Position numbers and translations under genes: made by a program. A DNA stretch of 64,000 nt from Protula sp. h YS-2021 (taxonomy: Eukaryota; Annelida; Polychaeta; Sabellida; Serpulidae), in the NCBI GenBank assembly GCA_949752745.1, contig OX457027.1, positions 79,787,214 through 79,851,213 of the forward strand, given 5' to 3'. The notes beneath the pieces are model-generated. The model did no database searches and was not told where the DNA came from. It was given only the letters and a program-made list of their open reading frames with translations. Below are positions 12,901 to 24,222 of the stretch, piece after piece (positions within the stretch are counted from its first letter, which is position 1; each line of letters opens with the position of its first letter).

Positions 12901-15900
12901 GGGGGGGGGGGGGGACAAGGCAGGGTTGCCAAGCTTATTTTTCTTTCTCATCTTAGTAGAATTCAAATTTCTGTTAACATGAGAAGAAAAATAAGCATGT
13001 GAACCCCAAGGGCAAATGCCCCCTCCCCCCTCCCCCCCAACAAAAGAGAAAAAAATTCAACCGCAAATGACATGGCATAAAAAAAACCACATGTGCCTCT
13101 ACTTTATTCTGTTCAGTCGGAAACAAGTAAAATGCTAAAATGCTACTTTTGCAGTTACACTTGTTATACAGGAGTACTCGAAATATTTTAAAAATTACTG
13201 TCGGTATCACTTCAGGCAGAGGCAGCAAAAGCACCAGCTATGTGCGGCGTGTGGGCAGAATCATAGCAGCGTGACGTCACAATGCGGTAACCTGGCCGAC
13301 ATGACGCTGCTGCTTCAGGTGGTTCATTGAATATCTGTGTGAAGTCGATGAGTGAATTCTCGGAGAGATTACCCCACATTCACTTAGTGCAAAATTTCCC
13401 TGTACAAAGCAACATAGTTAAATAGATTGTAACATCTTTTCTTTTTTTTCTTCATATTGTTGATTTGATCAAGCGTAACATAGGTTAAGTGACCAGATTC
13501 AGAGATCGTGTTTGGTACTTAGATAATGTTCAGTTACAGTTGTCCGCCCATTACCCCCCCCCCCCCCCCCGGACACGTCGCCCCCGCCCCATTACGCCCC
13601 CAGATGAAGAAGTGAACATTTCGCCCCGACCTTTTTAAAAAATTTAAACAGGTTATCCAGTATCAGTATTTATTGAAATGTAAAAAAAAAAAAAAAAAAC
13701 ACAAATCCAGCAGCTGCTAATGGTTTATCTCAAAACTAATATTCTATCTCAGTCAGTGAAACGTGTACACACATATTAATCTCCGACAACTGCCCCCTCC
13801 CCATACGACACGCAATTAAACAGGATTAAAGTAAATACCTACCCGTAATCCGCCACAGAAAGATGTGGCTTCGTTCCCCCGAAATAGCTTATGATAGATC
13901 TCCGATAATTTTCAGTTGAAATAGCGTATTAAAATCTCGGGGGCGAAATGTCCAATTTTCCATCTGGGGGCGTAATGGGCGGGGGCGATATGGGCAGGGA
14001 CGAAGTGTCCGGGGGCGATATGGGCGGGGGTGTACTGTCCTGGATTCTTAGTTACAGCATCAAGTAACTAACTTGCAGCATAATGCCACGTAATTGCAGT
14101 CATGACCTGGCGTCGTTTATTTCGAGACCATATAACCTTGGTAGTTCAAGGTCAATAAATTCACACTGAAACAGAGAGTCCACACCCAGTTCCGTGCTTG
14201 AGAGTCTCATTTTAACTCGATACTTGTAACAAACTCATAGCCCCCAAATTAACACTCTCACGGCAATAATGTTGAAACGTTGAGATGAGGGGGAGGGTGG
14301 GGGTGGGTAAGTGTATGTTTAGGACTTATTTAAACCAGGAGAGCCCTTATCTCCTGAACACATTTTAACCGTTATTCAGTGTGGCGAAATCACGGAAATG
14401 AATTCTAAAGAAAAGATAGGTTCTTTTTCTATCGCATTGAAACTGAGTTCAGGCTATAGTGCAAATGTATTCTCAATTCGAATATGGCCGAAAAGGTGGT
14501 GCCACCCCCCCCCCAAAAAAAAAAAAAAAAAAATCCGTTGATGTGTTCAAAGTGATTATTTTAGAATTAACCAATTGCTTGTCGCCTCACTGCTGGGATA
14601 TTCAAGTTTAGTGGATGAATTTTTGCTTGGTAGATAATACGGCACGGAATGCCACACACATACAACGCACAGTACAATGTGTAATGCGGTCACACTGTTT
14701 CAGTACTTCGTGAACTTTCTGCCAAGTTGTGCCGACGTGCCTTGGCTTGTGTCGATTCTAAATCCTGGTCCAGAGACAAGCCAGAGTGGCAGCGCCAAAC
14801 GTGTTGGAGACACCGAACTGGTGCTAGAATTAACCAATTGCTTGTCGCCTCATCTGTACCTGGCAAACACGCTTCAGCCAAGCGAGCGTGTCCCTGTGCA
14901 GCAAGTGGTAAGAATTCCACTCCGATTGCAATTATGCTCAGCCTCCAGAATGCTTTCCAAAGTAGACTCGAAAGCGGTTTTTATTATCCCCCGTGTAAGC
15001 GAGGGATATAGTTATGAGCGTGTCCGTCTGTCTGTCGAGCTGTTCGCTTGAAACACATGGTTTTATCCGCGCAAATTCTCAAAAACTGTTTAAGGTGCGG
15101 TTCTGATTTTTACATAGTGAAAATATATATTGTAGATGTGCATCGTCGTATTATTTCTGAATTCGGTGAGAAAGTGACAAAATGACAAATTGTTATCCCC
15201 CGTTGAACGGAGGGATATTGTTTTGAACCTTTCGGTCCGTCAGTCTGTCTGCCCTTCTGTCCGTCTGTCACGCTTCAGTCTCGCGCGCCTACAGGCCGGA
15301 TTGGTAGATGGATTCGTTTCAAATTTTGTTCTCGGCTTCTCTGGACCCTTCCGCAGTGCAGTGACCAAGAATTTTCCGGATGGGACTTAAATTGGCAAAA
15401 TGGCGGATTTTTCAAAATCGGCGCTGTGTTTAGCGTACCTGCGACAGTCTCACGCGCCTACTGGTTAATGGATTGATTTGTTTAAATGTTAGACACTACG
15501 TCTACCTATCCTTCCACTTTTAAATTTTGCGTAGTCAACACGCAACAGCCTTACACAAATCATATCGCCCACGGGGGATAGACGTACTCCTCGAGACGCA
15601 GTCAAGTTAAAAATGGCCAAAAATTACGTTGGACTCACTGCGATGTTTTGTCCGCATTGCTTCGCATATAAACATTTGTGTAGCTCCCTGCAACGTTGCA
15701 CTGAAAATAATTATATTGCAGATGTGCAACGTCATATTATTTTTGAAATCGGTAAAAATTGACAAAGTGACAAATTGGCAAAAATTGGCAAACATTACGG
15801 TGGAGTTAGCAATTGTGCGATGTTTTGTCAGCACCACTTCACATATAACCATTTGTCGTAGTGGAATCCAGGACAAAACGTCCCTGGCAATAAGGTCATC

Positions 15901-18900
15901 AAATAAATTAACCGCAAAAACGTACCCAAAGCAAAATTTTCGTAGTGGAATCAGTTACAAAAAGTCCCCAGTGTAAAAGAATATCGTGCCCCCCCCCCCT
16001 GTTCAGCTGCCCCCGGGGGGGGGGGCAAGCTATACTAAGCTATCTCACCGCCTTCTGGTATATCTTCCCCCCTTCCCACATCAGATCTTTTTTGGCTAAT
16101 ATATGTGATATTAGTCGTCCTAAAGTCGATCAAAGATTAAAACACTGCTTATACGACTTTATCAGCACAATTCAACAATAAATCAAAGAAAATGACACAA
16201 AAATTTAATCTTAAATCTGATAAACTGGAGTGAAGGGCTCGTGCATGTTAGCCAGGTAAATTGTTTTGGACGACTTCCGCAGCTAATTGCAATTGAATAA
16301 ATTACCCGAGATCTGTATTTAGATGCTTTAATCCCTCGTTGCAAAGAAGCACAAATAACAATTCTAACATGGGGGATGTGGATTCGTTTCATTTCCAAAC
16401 AGCAGGGGGGTAGCCGAACGAGGGGGGAGGGGGCAAATTATCCCAGGTGGGTGGAGAGGGGGTCGGAGCTGTACTAGGTTCCCAAATGAGTTTAGGGCCA
16501 AAACGTTTCCAAAAGTATGGTAACCTAAATCAACGCTTTATGAAGCTTTACAATGTATTTCATGCTTTACAGGCAAAAAGCAATTAGAAATTTCACTGAA
16601 ACGTTAAAAAGGGCTAAAAAATTTCCGGCAAATTTTAAAAACCGATATATTGTGCCATTCATGTAATCCATAATTCCTAATCCAGGTTTAGATTCACAAG
16701 GCATAAATATAATCCCCTAATCTCCCACAAATATAGTGCTTTTCAGGTGGCTGTGTTCTGTGTCATTCCTGTAACTCATAATCCCTTAATCCAGGTGTGG
16801 ATTCGCAAGATTTAAATATAATCCCTAATCTCGCACAAATGAAGTGTGTTGTTGGAGGTGGATGTATTTTGTCATTCGTATTATCGTTAATCCCGTAATC
16901 CTTAAATAACCACTCCGCAGCTATCTGAAATATTTAGTCGGCAACCGGCTTTAAAACATTTAAAACATTAAAAAACTTCTTATTTGTTTCTTTTTAAATT
17001 TATTTTTTATTCAAAAACTTATTTGTTATTTATATTTTCACACTAAGGGCGTTTTGGCCCTGAATTTATTTGAGGACCTTATAGCCGGGGACCTTATGGC
17101 CGGGGACCTTATAGCCGGGGACCTTATGGCCGGGGAGTTTATGGGCGGAGGCGTTTTGGCGGGGTGCCGTCGTAGTGGCCTGCAATAGATGTATTTTTTC
17201 GGCACTACTTCGTATATAACCATTTATCGTAGTGACCTGCAACCTTGCACATTAAAAATAGATATATTCTACATGTGCAACGTCGTATTATTTTTAAACT
17301 CGGTAAAAAAGTGATTGGGACAATTTGGAACCGAGGCAACTCATCCTTATAGGTGTTCACTGTTGGAGGTATTCAGTAAAGTATCCAGATAGAAGGGCCT
17401 TGGACAAAAGGGCCTTGGACATATGGGCCTTTCCCAAAAGGGCCTTTCCCGAAAAGGCCTTTCCCAAAACGGCCCGAAATGAAAAGTTGGACGAAAGGGC
17501 CTTGAGAATTTTTGAAGGGTTTTGAGTTTTAATTATTTAATAAAATATGTATAAAATAACAAGTAAAAAACAAACTTCATTGTGTTTTTACATATAACTG
17601 CCTTGATGTTTTGTTTCAATTACTCCCCATCACTCTCTGAGATTTCCGAAGCACTGTGCCACAGGTTAATCCCTGTTTGTACCAATCACTGCCTTGGTGT
17701 TTTACTCATTGTAAAGACTTTTTCAATTACTTCCCATCACTGTCTTTAGATGCCAGATTTCGGAGTCATTGTGCCACAAAAGATAATCTCTGTCCTTCGT
17801 TTCGTTCCTCTGCAATGCGCTGTGTAAACACGCGCGCTAATCGGGATGATGTTGACGTGTCAGTGTCTTGCCGACATATAAAGAGTTCTGAATTTGAGTT
17901 CTTTCCTTGAACTGTGACCATTTTTTTAATCAATAAACTTTGTTTTTGGAGTTATTTTATGACACAAAAAATAAAAATAATTTTGAGAACCATATCCAAG
18001 AAAAAAATGATCAAGGCCCTTTTGTCCAAATTTTCATTTAGGGCCGTTTTGGGAAAGGCCCTTTTGGAAAAGGCCGTTTTGGCAAAGGCCCTTAGTCCAA
18101 GGCCCTTTTGTCCCGGGCCCTTCTGTCCCGGATTCATTCAGTAATGGAGGTTTTACTGTATATAATTTATCTTACACGGGGGATCCTGTCTCACAGAGAC
18201 TCTAGTTGTCCAAAGAAAGTAATGCGTTGATATATTCTCATACATGCGGTTATCCGATACATTGTAAAGACGAATGAAGAAGAAATGATATGTAGTTGAC
18301 CAGTTTCTGTGATTAAACAAAAAAAATGAACTAAAATTAGCCAATTCCATCTGTATTGAGAAGGAAAATCCTGTGTTTTTTGTGTGAAAGCATGTTTAGT
18401 ACTATTTTGACAGCTATGCAAACCTTACGCATACTTTACTTCGGTATATAATCGCAAAAAGAAAAAAAAATTAAAAAATGTTTTGCAGAGGTTTGTGATT
18501 TTTCTTTGACTTCAATGCGAATCGGTCTTGTTCCTTTGTTTTCTTCGTGTAAAAAAAAAAATAATAAAATAGTCAGTGATGTGCGTAGCGGTGATGTTTT
18601 GAATTCCATAAAGGCGACTGTGATAAACACGGTGTGGCGGGAACACTGTACAGAAGGCTGCACACTGAAGCTGCGGTATGCTGCACACGTGCTGCACGGT
18701 CTCATTCTCATGCAGCACGTGCAGCATGACCTGGATTCTCTGCTGGCACAGACGCCTTTACTGCACTGCTCTTTACAGGTCAGACGAGTTAAAATACAGT
18801 TGCGGTTGAAAAAGGGGTCGTATATATTCGTTTTGTTTGGAATGGGGTGTCTGTACTTTCATTTCATTTGTAGAATGGTGCCGTCTTCCTTATAGTTTTA

Positions 18901-21531
18901 CGCCACAGCTAAAATAAATTCTTTTTTTTACAAGTATTTTCAGAGATATTATTTTGTGTCAAATTCACGATTTCCACGTGTTGTCCATGTTGGTAAGCAG
19001 AAAACATAGGAAACGTGCCTATGCCTACATCAGTTAACATCCGCCATGGCTAAATCCGATACGCTTTTGAATGTAACAGTTAGGCAGAAAGAGTATTTAT
19101 CTTCTAGCTCAACATATAAACATTGGCGAAGGGTGGAGGGGGGGGGGTATCATCCGGGGGGTATTGCCCCGGAGCATATGCTCCGGAACCCTATAAACAT
19201 CACTTCCTTGTTGTCTCGTGATGTTTCAGTACCACTGGCAGGATTTGAAAAATCAGGTCAAAGGTCACCGACTGCTTGGCCGCCTGCGAGAGATCCTACG
19301 AGAATTTGACGTCATACACTCGCAATGTGAGCGGTGAGTATGGCGTATGTATGTATTGTGATACATCGACGTTTTGACGTGCTTCGTCGTAACATCACGA
19401 AATAAATAAATCAATAAAACAACGAAAACAAAAAACAAACAAACTAACCAAAAAAAAAAAAAAAAAAAAAGCGATCGGTAATTTTATGTTCAGGTTCATA
19501 CCTTGTCCTTGGTATAGAAGAAGAATTATGAAAGGGCCATTTTGCTGGACACTGTTGTACACACCACGGTCGATAACTCCAGAAAGAGTACGCCTTCTGT
19601 TGTGTTCAACGTTCTACACTCTTCTTATTTATCCATGATATGAACGATACCTTACAACACGATGTTATTAAATCCAACCGCTTGGTATCAACTTCATTTT
19701 GTTGGCGATAAAACGACGGGGTTTTTTCAAAACGCTACGCATCGGATAAATATATGATCACAGGTCCATTTAACGGAGGCTTATTTGGGGTAGGGTGGGG
19801 GTGGTGGAGTGGGCAAATGTGTAAACAAAAAGCCCATAATGCAAAGCTTTTAAAGTATTACATTGTCGCCATTTTACTTTGTATATGTAGAATTTGCAGT
19901 GGTGAAGGTTCTGATGTGAGCTGTGGAGAGGACAAGGACCACTTGTATGGCGCCGCTGTCCTGTCGGTCGTCTGTCGGTAAGTCTGTCCATATGAGCTAA
20001 ATATCTGGATATCTTCCTCATGTAACCTGAACAAATCAAAATGAACACAGAATGTCATTTGCTATTATGGCAATGACCTGAAATGTTGAGATGGGGGGCG
20101 GCTGGGGGGAGGGGGGGAGTCTGTGGAAACTCTGAATAATACCACCCGGATAAAACGCCTCTGAATTAAGACTGCTTTTGTGCCGACCAGAATTTATCTG
20201 TTATTTTAAGACGGTAGATCTCTATTATGTCGATCCCCAAATTGAGCAAAACACTCCAGCTTAAAACCACATGTGATACTCATCCAGTTTTTGATGTGTA
20301 AGTACCCATGCGGCACATGTAGTACCTGAATGCGATGAGATACGGAAGTGATCTTGTCAGAACAGATTTTGTCGTCAACGTTGATTAATGGCATAACTAA
20401 CTGACCCTACATATACTGCAAGCTGTGCGTAGTAAACAGAGAAAACACACACTAATTTAGAGTGATGTATAGATATTGCCCTTTATTTTCTTTACAAAAC
20501 CCATCGTCTTTCATTGTCCATTTTGCTGGCACGTCAGATAACAAAGCGTCATGATAATAAGCCTAAAACGAGTCGGGGAGTCGGGGGTGGGGGGCAGAAA
20601 CGCCCAGAAAGAGAATGGATTTTTTCCCAACGCTATATGCGAAAGGGTTGTGATATTTTATGCGTTTGCAGTTATCAAATTAAGTATGTAAAATGCTTCA
20701 TTTTTTAGCGAACCGTTCGATTCTCTTAAGACCGTCTCTGAATTAAAAGCCGGTTTGGGCGTAGACAGTGATGGTCATCATATGAGGATTAAAAGTGTCG
20801 TATGTAAATGCTGTGTGTGTGTGTTAGTGGAAGTGGGGCGGAAGTCGACGCCGAAGCTTTGCTGGCCTGGCTCAGAGGGCGGGCGGTGGTGACCAAGTGG
20901 CTCGCGCATTTCATCGTGTCACGTGCCGCGTATGGCCTCCTGATTGGACAGGTGAGAATCGTGTGTTATAAACGGCTGCGGTGTTTCTATGTTATTGAAA
21001 CTCAAATTCAAATTCTGTGACTACTTTTTACTGGTAGGGAAAAAATATGTTAAGGTTTTAAAATATGTTTATCAATTCAGAGGGTTTTCCCCTCTAAGTA
21101 ATTGCAGTGAAGTTATTTTCAAATTAAATAAAGAAAAAATATCACTGCAGATTGAAAAGTGACTTATTATATCTCCCCGACCAAAGGGAGATATATAGAG
21201 TTTGTACGTTCTTGTGTGTGTACGAGTGAGAGTGTGGGGTATGTGTGTGCGTCAGTCTGTTGTGAACAAAATGTTGTGTGCAGGATATCTCAGATTGACC
21301 TCAGACTTGGTCTATTTTTCTTTGTTAGGTCGGACTGTTCTGTCAACTTTTAACGTGCTTTGCATTATTACAAAAGGCATATGACATCATTACATAAGAA
21401 GCCCAATTTCTCAGTCGCTTAACATCGGAGAAAGTTTAAACTTCGTGCGATTGTTGCCTGGTTGGTCTGCAAGATTCTGTCAAATTTTGTTGGGAGTAGA
21501 ACGAACGACTGCGGCATATGACGTCATTTCG

Positions 21532-21570
<39 letters not shown>

Positions 21571-24021
21571 AAGATTTTGTGTGCAAAATATCTCGAAAAA
21601 CGTAAAGTCGTCTCGATTCCGTGGGTCAGTCGAACGGCTCTTTCAACTTTTGACGCGTGTGGCGAAATTAGGAAAGGCGTATGACATCATTGCGTAGAAA
21701 TATTGTGTGACGTATTTTTCTTTCGCTAACCCGAAACCCCTAGGTTCTTTCATTAACGACAGATTGTAAGAAAAAATGTATCAGTTGAACAGTGTGGTGT
21801 GAAGTTGCATTTAAGGAGTTGTATAGGGCTTATGAAGTGGACTAGGTTAAACAAGGTACTGGACCCATCGCGGAGAGATAAGTGAGCGAATTTTGTTTTT
21901 AAGGTGTGTGTGGGGGGGGGGGGGGGGGTTGTGGAGGTATTCCATAATTAAAAATGTTGCATGTAATTATTACAATATAATAGAATTATTGGGTAGATAT
22001 CTATATAATTACAAAAGATTTTTTTTGAATAATCTGGCCGTCATTCCTATGAATAATTTTGTGTGTTTTTTTTTTTTTTTCTTTTTTTTTTTTTTTTCTT
22101 TTTTTTTTTCATTATGAATTTCGATATCTGTATAATTACAAAAGATTTTTTTGATAATCTGACGGTCATTCCTGTGAATAAATTTGTGTGTTTTTTTTTT
22201 AATTTTTCATTATGAATTTTGATTATATTTGCAAAAAAGAAAAATTGTTTTTATTTCTGTAAAAGCAAAAATTGGAACTGGGTATTGCAGAACCATGGAT
22301 TTGGTCGAGGAGACATGTTTTTTACATAAACAAGAAATTAAATACGTCTCAGCTGAAAGTATACGATATATCCCTTTACACTGATGTTTTTTGTACACTG
22401 GACGTTCAAGTTTTTTTAACTGAGGCGTATGGTTCCATTGGGCGAGGTATTTTCTCTGGTTTATATATGTGGAATTTTAAAATAATTCTTGGCTGCTTTT
22501 TTTTCAGAGCGCCCACGCAGTTCAAAGTGAAATGTTATGCAAGATATTTATGCAGCAGCCGGCTGCGTTCGTTAATTCTCGGGATCAGTCGGGAAGTATA
22601 GCACAAACAATGTGCCCTGATTACGTCACAAAACTGCAGTCTGTTGTTATTCTTAAGTATGATTTCTTCAGCATCTTAAAAGTAAATGTTGTATTAGAAA
22701 GAAAGCCCAGCACAGCGGAAATATGACGCCATATTTTCTAGCCCTTTTTTTATTTCTCCAGACGGTGTAACACTACGATAGTGGAATAATCCTCAGTATT
22801 CTGTAAGGTTTGATTTCCTAGTTTTGAACTACTATAGAATAGGCTTCAAGGAAATATGTGGTTGTTGAAGAAAAATTACGTTGAATGAGCGATTTGTTAA
22901 AAAAAAAAACAAACAAAAGCAGCTTGCAGTGTATTTACGAGCTGTTCCATTCCTCCTCCCGTTTCCTTATTGCAATCAGTTGTGAAACACCCTCGAAAAT
23001 TCAGGCATTGAGTTCAAACATTTAAAAGTTTAGAAATTCTGTAATGCTTAACAAAAAAATGGCTCAGTGAAAATATTTTGTAAGAGTCCTATTAACAGAT
23101 AAAGTCTTACTTTTATTACAAGGGTACGAATTCGAATATTTCAGGCATTTAAAAAGCTGTGCTCACGTCATGACACAGCGGCTGTGCCAGTCAGCGGACT
23201 GTCTGTCGTGCCTTCTACAAATTCACCAGCATTATATAGCGCTTTACAGTGAAGGGATGGAGCAGTCACAGAGTCCGCATATGGCGGACTTGTGCTCGTC
23301 GCAGGTCATTTAAATAATAATAATAATAATAATAATAATAAGTGAATGCGACTGACTTTGGAAAATTCATTGACAGCATGCTGAATGTAATACTTATGTT
23401 TTTTGAAACAGAAAATTGCGCTGGAATTTCCAAAGAAACAGAACTGAAAAAGAATGTTTTGTGCCGTGATACTATCGTAAATCAGGCAATATAAGCAGGT
23501 GTTGTGGTTTTGGTTCGAGGTGTGCTCCAAATTCATTCACAGTTTTGTTAAAATCATGTGCTGTCTTTGGTTCGAGAATGGGGGTGGCGGGAGGGGAGAG
23601 GGGAGGGGGGGAGGATGTTTGATGGGTATTAAAGCTCTGAGAAAAATAGAAAAAATATAACATTAACTGTGTTGCAGCCGTGTGGCTTGCCAGAGGTGAT
23701 AGACGTCACGGAATTCGTGAAGTCGTGCGTGAGGATGGCCCCCAGCAATGTTAAGTGCCACGTCAATCAGGTGACGTTTTTGTCATTCCTGTGACACCCA
23801 GAGAAATTGATTATGTTTTCATGAATTGCCAGTAAAAGAGACAAGCTTTGCGGGATAAACAAACGAAATAATTAAAACAATTGTCTGAAATAAAAATTTT
23901 TATAAAAATGATGAAATGGAATGGGTGTCTCAAAATTTTTATGTGGTCGATGTGACTTTGTTTTCAGGCTGTGATAGAGCAATGTGACCCGGATGTGAAG
24001 CTTTGTTTTCACATGAGATGA
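1..24021 (+). CDS. FANCA: Fanconi anaemia group A protein, 3' part (25 exons, 5' end outside window)
   Basis: FANCA is a scaffold subunit of the nuclear Fanconi core ubiquitin ligase that monoubiquitinates FANCD2-FANCI at DNA crosslinks. Exons that splice in phase are: 1-90, 483-624, 760-893, 1320-1430, 1656-1761, 2088-2277, 2579-2736, 3208-3310, 3634-3799, 4288-4455, 4767-4951, 5680-5788, 5980-6075, 9063-9136, 9948-10073, 13216-13318, 14704-14907, about 18491 or later to 18778, 19230-19333, 19900-19977, 20828-20951, 22508-22656, 23144-23303, 23678-23770, 23968-24021 (TGA). Diagnostic stretches shared with human FANCA as I recall it include [23 protein letters not shown] and [10 protein letters not shown]. 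The roughly 1,080 codons cover human residues of about 375 to the end. The C-terminal third is weaker in sequence, but intron phases and order agree. The 5' border of the 18.6 kb exon is uncertain because the readable frame runs through a lysine-rich A-tract. An exon of about 30 codons expected between 6075 and 9063 was not found. Confidence 0.92.
896..1215. repeat. Hairpin-headed dispersed repeat, two diverged copies in a FANCA intron
   Basis: A short inverted repeat (TTATTCCCCTG ... CCAGGGGGAAT) leads into a run of GTCTGTCGGTCTGTC. This is followed by a unit containing CTGCAAGGATTTTAATGAAA and GTAGCTTCTATGGG. The latter part recurs about 160 bp further on (CTGCAAGGATTTTATAATGAAA, GTAGCTTCTATGGG). 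Confidence 0.6.
3914..3980. repeat. (GA)n microsatellite
   Basis: About 65 bases of uninterrupted GA dinucleotides lie in the FANCA intron after the exon ending at 3799. Confidence 0.98.
6300..6735. repeat. 'Cagggaaaactcaggg' interspersed repeat
   Basis: The intron carries recurring words such as CAGGGAAAA and ACTCAGGGAATT. They start at GGGTGGCCACCGACCCTGG and end near a degenerate match in inverted sense, CAGGTGCCCACCCTG at about 6713. The inverted ends suggest a small non-autonomous mobile element, but no target duplication was seen. Confidence 0.5.
7109..7980 (-). CDS. Unrecognised antisense gene, last two exons, inside a FANCA intron
   Basis: Two leftward exons join in phase. The first, 7980-7762, has an ACACAG acceptor and a GTATGT donor. 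The last, 7563-7109, has a TTACAG acceptor and stops with TAG. Together they give about 224 codons. The first exon carries [17 protein letters not shown] and a hydrophobic stretch around [19 protein letters not shown]. The second has [18 protein letters not shown], then an alanine/arginine-rich helix, then an acidic tail rich in D and E and ending WDFMKRGE. The last exon is GC-rich, unlike the intron around it. I do not recognise the family. The initial exon has a splice acceptor, so upstream exons should exist at higher coordinates, but none was found before 9 kb. It is either a nested gene end or a displaced segment. Confidence 0.55.
11353..12075 (+). CDS. Unrecognised 240-residue intronless ORF nested in a FANCA intron
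   Basis: A GC-rich ORF in an AT-rich intron encodes 240 residues. The N-terminal 65 residues look helical ([20 protein letters not shown], then [17 protein letters not shown]). The rest is Ser/Asp/Glu-rich and probably disordered, with a [17 protein letters not shown] patch. It is not a FANCA exon, because the flanking FANCA exons (to 10073 and from 13216) join in phase without it. The frame stays open upstream of the ATG to about 11290, so the ATG may be internal to a longer terminal exon. A candidate AATAAA lies at 12465-12470. Function is unknown. Confidence 0.45.
   Translation: MPNNGGLSFDALNAALSILSDYASPSELSKWLSADVTDRERRGGDVLEVVLRDLRASGHFPVSEGGGDAAGEFALQRRDTTRDVFMLPSEISAETQQQGQMDVDDLSMDLSLSEDSLVTPCLNAVSHSASSVIGSCSDIFARTNLTDDGSSCQSASRRLPSESMSDCEMTSPAHDCIADRTNKPVCSWIALSGSEEESFTDRLSPPLFMSTPKRSPWPHHTSSDGSAFEGASFVSLILSP
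13540..14049. mobile_element. TIR DNA element made of CCGCCC/GGGGGCG phrases, 8 bp target duplication
   Basis: Phrases like GTCGCCCCCGCCCCATTACG near the left end reappear inverted near the right end (CGTAATGGGCGGGGGCGATA). The segment is flanked by direct copies of AGTTACAG at 13532-13539 and 14050-14057. The interior (about 13640-13900) is AT-rich with no ORF. The outermost bases of the left arm match the right arm poorly, so the exact end is uncertain. Confidence 0.6.
14562..14589 (+). repeat. 28 bp copy of a FANCA exon piece in the preceding intron
   Basis: The 28 bases here are identical to 14825-14852, which lie inside the FANCA exon 14704-14907. The copy sits 115 bp upstream of that exon and the similarity ends sharply on both sides. 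Confidence 0.85.
14978..15860. repeat. Hairpin-headed GTCCGTCTGTC repeats and a 120 bp AT-rich repeat
   Basis: Two hairpin heads (TATCCCCCG..CGAGGGATA at about 14982, and a sister at about 15193) each lead into GTCCGTCTGTC-type runs. A second unit with GCAGATGTGCAACGTC and ATTATTTTTGAAATCGG is seen at about 15125, 15717 and, past the element at 15865-17169, again at about 17270. Confidence 0.6.
15865..17169. mobile_element. TIR DNA element with 'aaggtcc-ccggc' phrases, 9 bp target duplication
   Basis: The left arm reads GGCAATAAGGTCATCAAATA. The right arm, inverted, reads GGCTATAAGGTCCTCAAATA and is preceded by several copies of an 18 bp GGACCTTATRGCCGGG-type phrase (17070-17140). The segment is bounded by direct repeats TCGTAGTGG at 15856-15864 and 17170-17178. 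The interior (15.95-17.0 kb) has poly-C/poly-G and two tandem copies of a 120 bp 'aatcccctaatc' unit, but no gene. Confidence 0.6.
17380..18135. mobile_element. 756 bp TIR element with ~135 bp inverted repeats and 9 bp target duplication
   Basis: The left arm (17380-17515) and right arm (18000-18135) are inverted copies. Both are built from short variants of AAAAGGGCCTT and GGCCTTTCCC. The flanks are perfect direct repeats ATTCAGTAA (17371-17379 and 18136-18144). The centre carries two diverged copies of a ~110 bp unit containing ATTACTTCCCATCACT and no transposase. Long TIRs with 9 bp duplications are typical of Mutator-like (MULE) elements, and 8 bp would also fit hAT. The class is inferred. 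Confidence 0.75.
21165..21700. repeat. Two copies of a hairpin-headed repeat and (TA)n
   Basis: A head at 21172 (TATCTCCCCGACCAAAGGGAGATATA) is followed by ~200 bp ending GGCATATGACATCATTACATAAGAA. A second copy ends GGCGTATGACATCATTGCGTAGAA at about 21700. A (TA)n tract occupies 21536-21566. Confidence 0.6.
22000..22215. repeat. ~115 bp tandem duplication and poly-T
   Basis: The words ATAATTACAAAAGATTTTTT and GTCATTCCTRTGAATAA occur twice about 115 bp apart. Each copy is followed by a long T tract in the FANCA intron. Confidence 0.75.
23309..23341. repeat. (AAT)n microsatellite
   Basis: About ten AAT/ATA trinucleotides lie just after the FANCA exon that ends at 23303. Confidence 0.95.
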
Positions 24022-24216
24022 CGCATTTCAGAATTTTTCGTCACTTTCCAGTATTGCATTTTCTCAGCGAATTAAACAGACAGATAAAAGGTTAAAGCCT
24101 GTTTTTTTTTCATAGATTTTGTGACATTGAAGATGATTAAGTCACATAACATTATTTGTGACATTGAAGTCACATAGCATTAATGTCTGATGTGAGGGAA
24201 GACCTAAAGCAAAGAA

Positions 24217-24222
24217 AATAAA
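24217..24222 (+). terminator. Candidate FANCA poly(A) signal
   Basis: AATAAA lies 196 bases after the FANCA stop codon. It is the first canonical hexamer on this strand after the last exon. The assignment is by position only. Confidence 0.5.
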
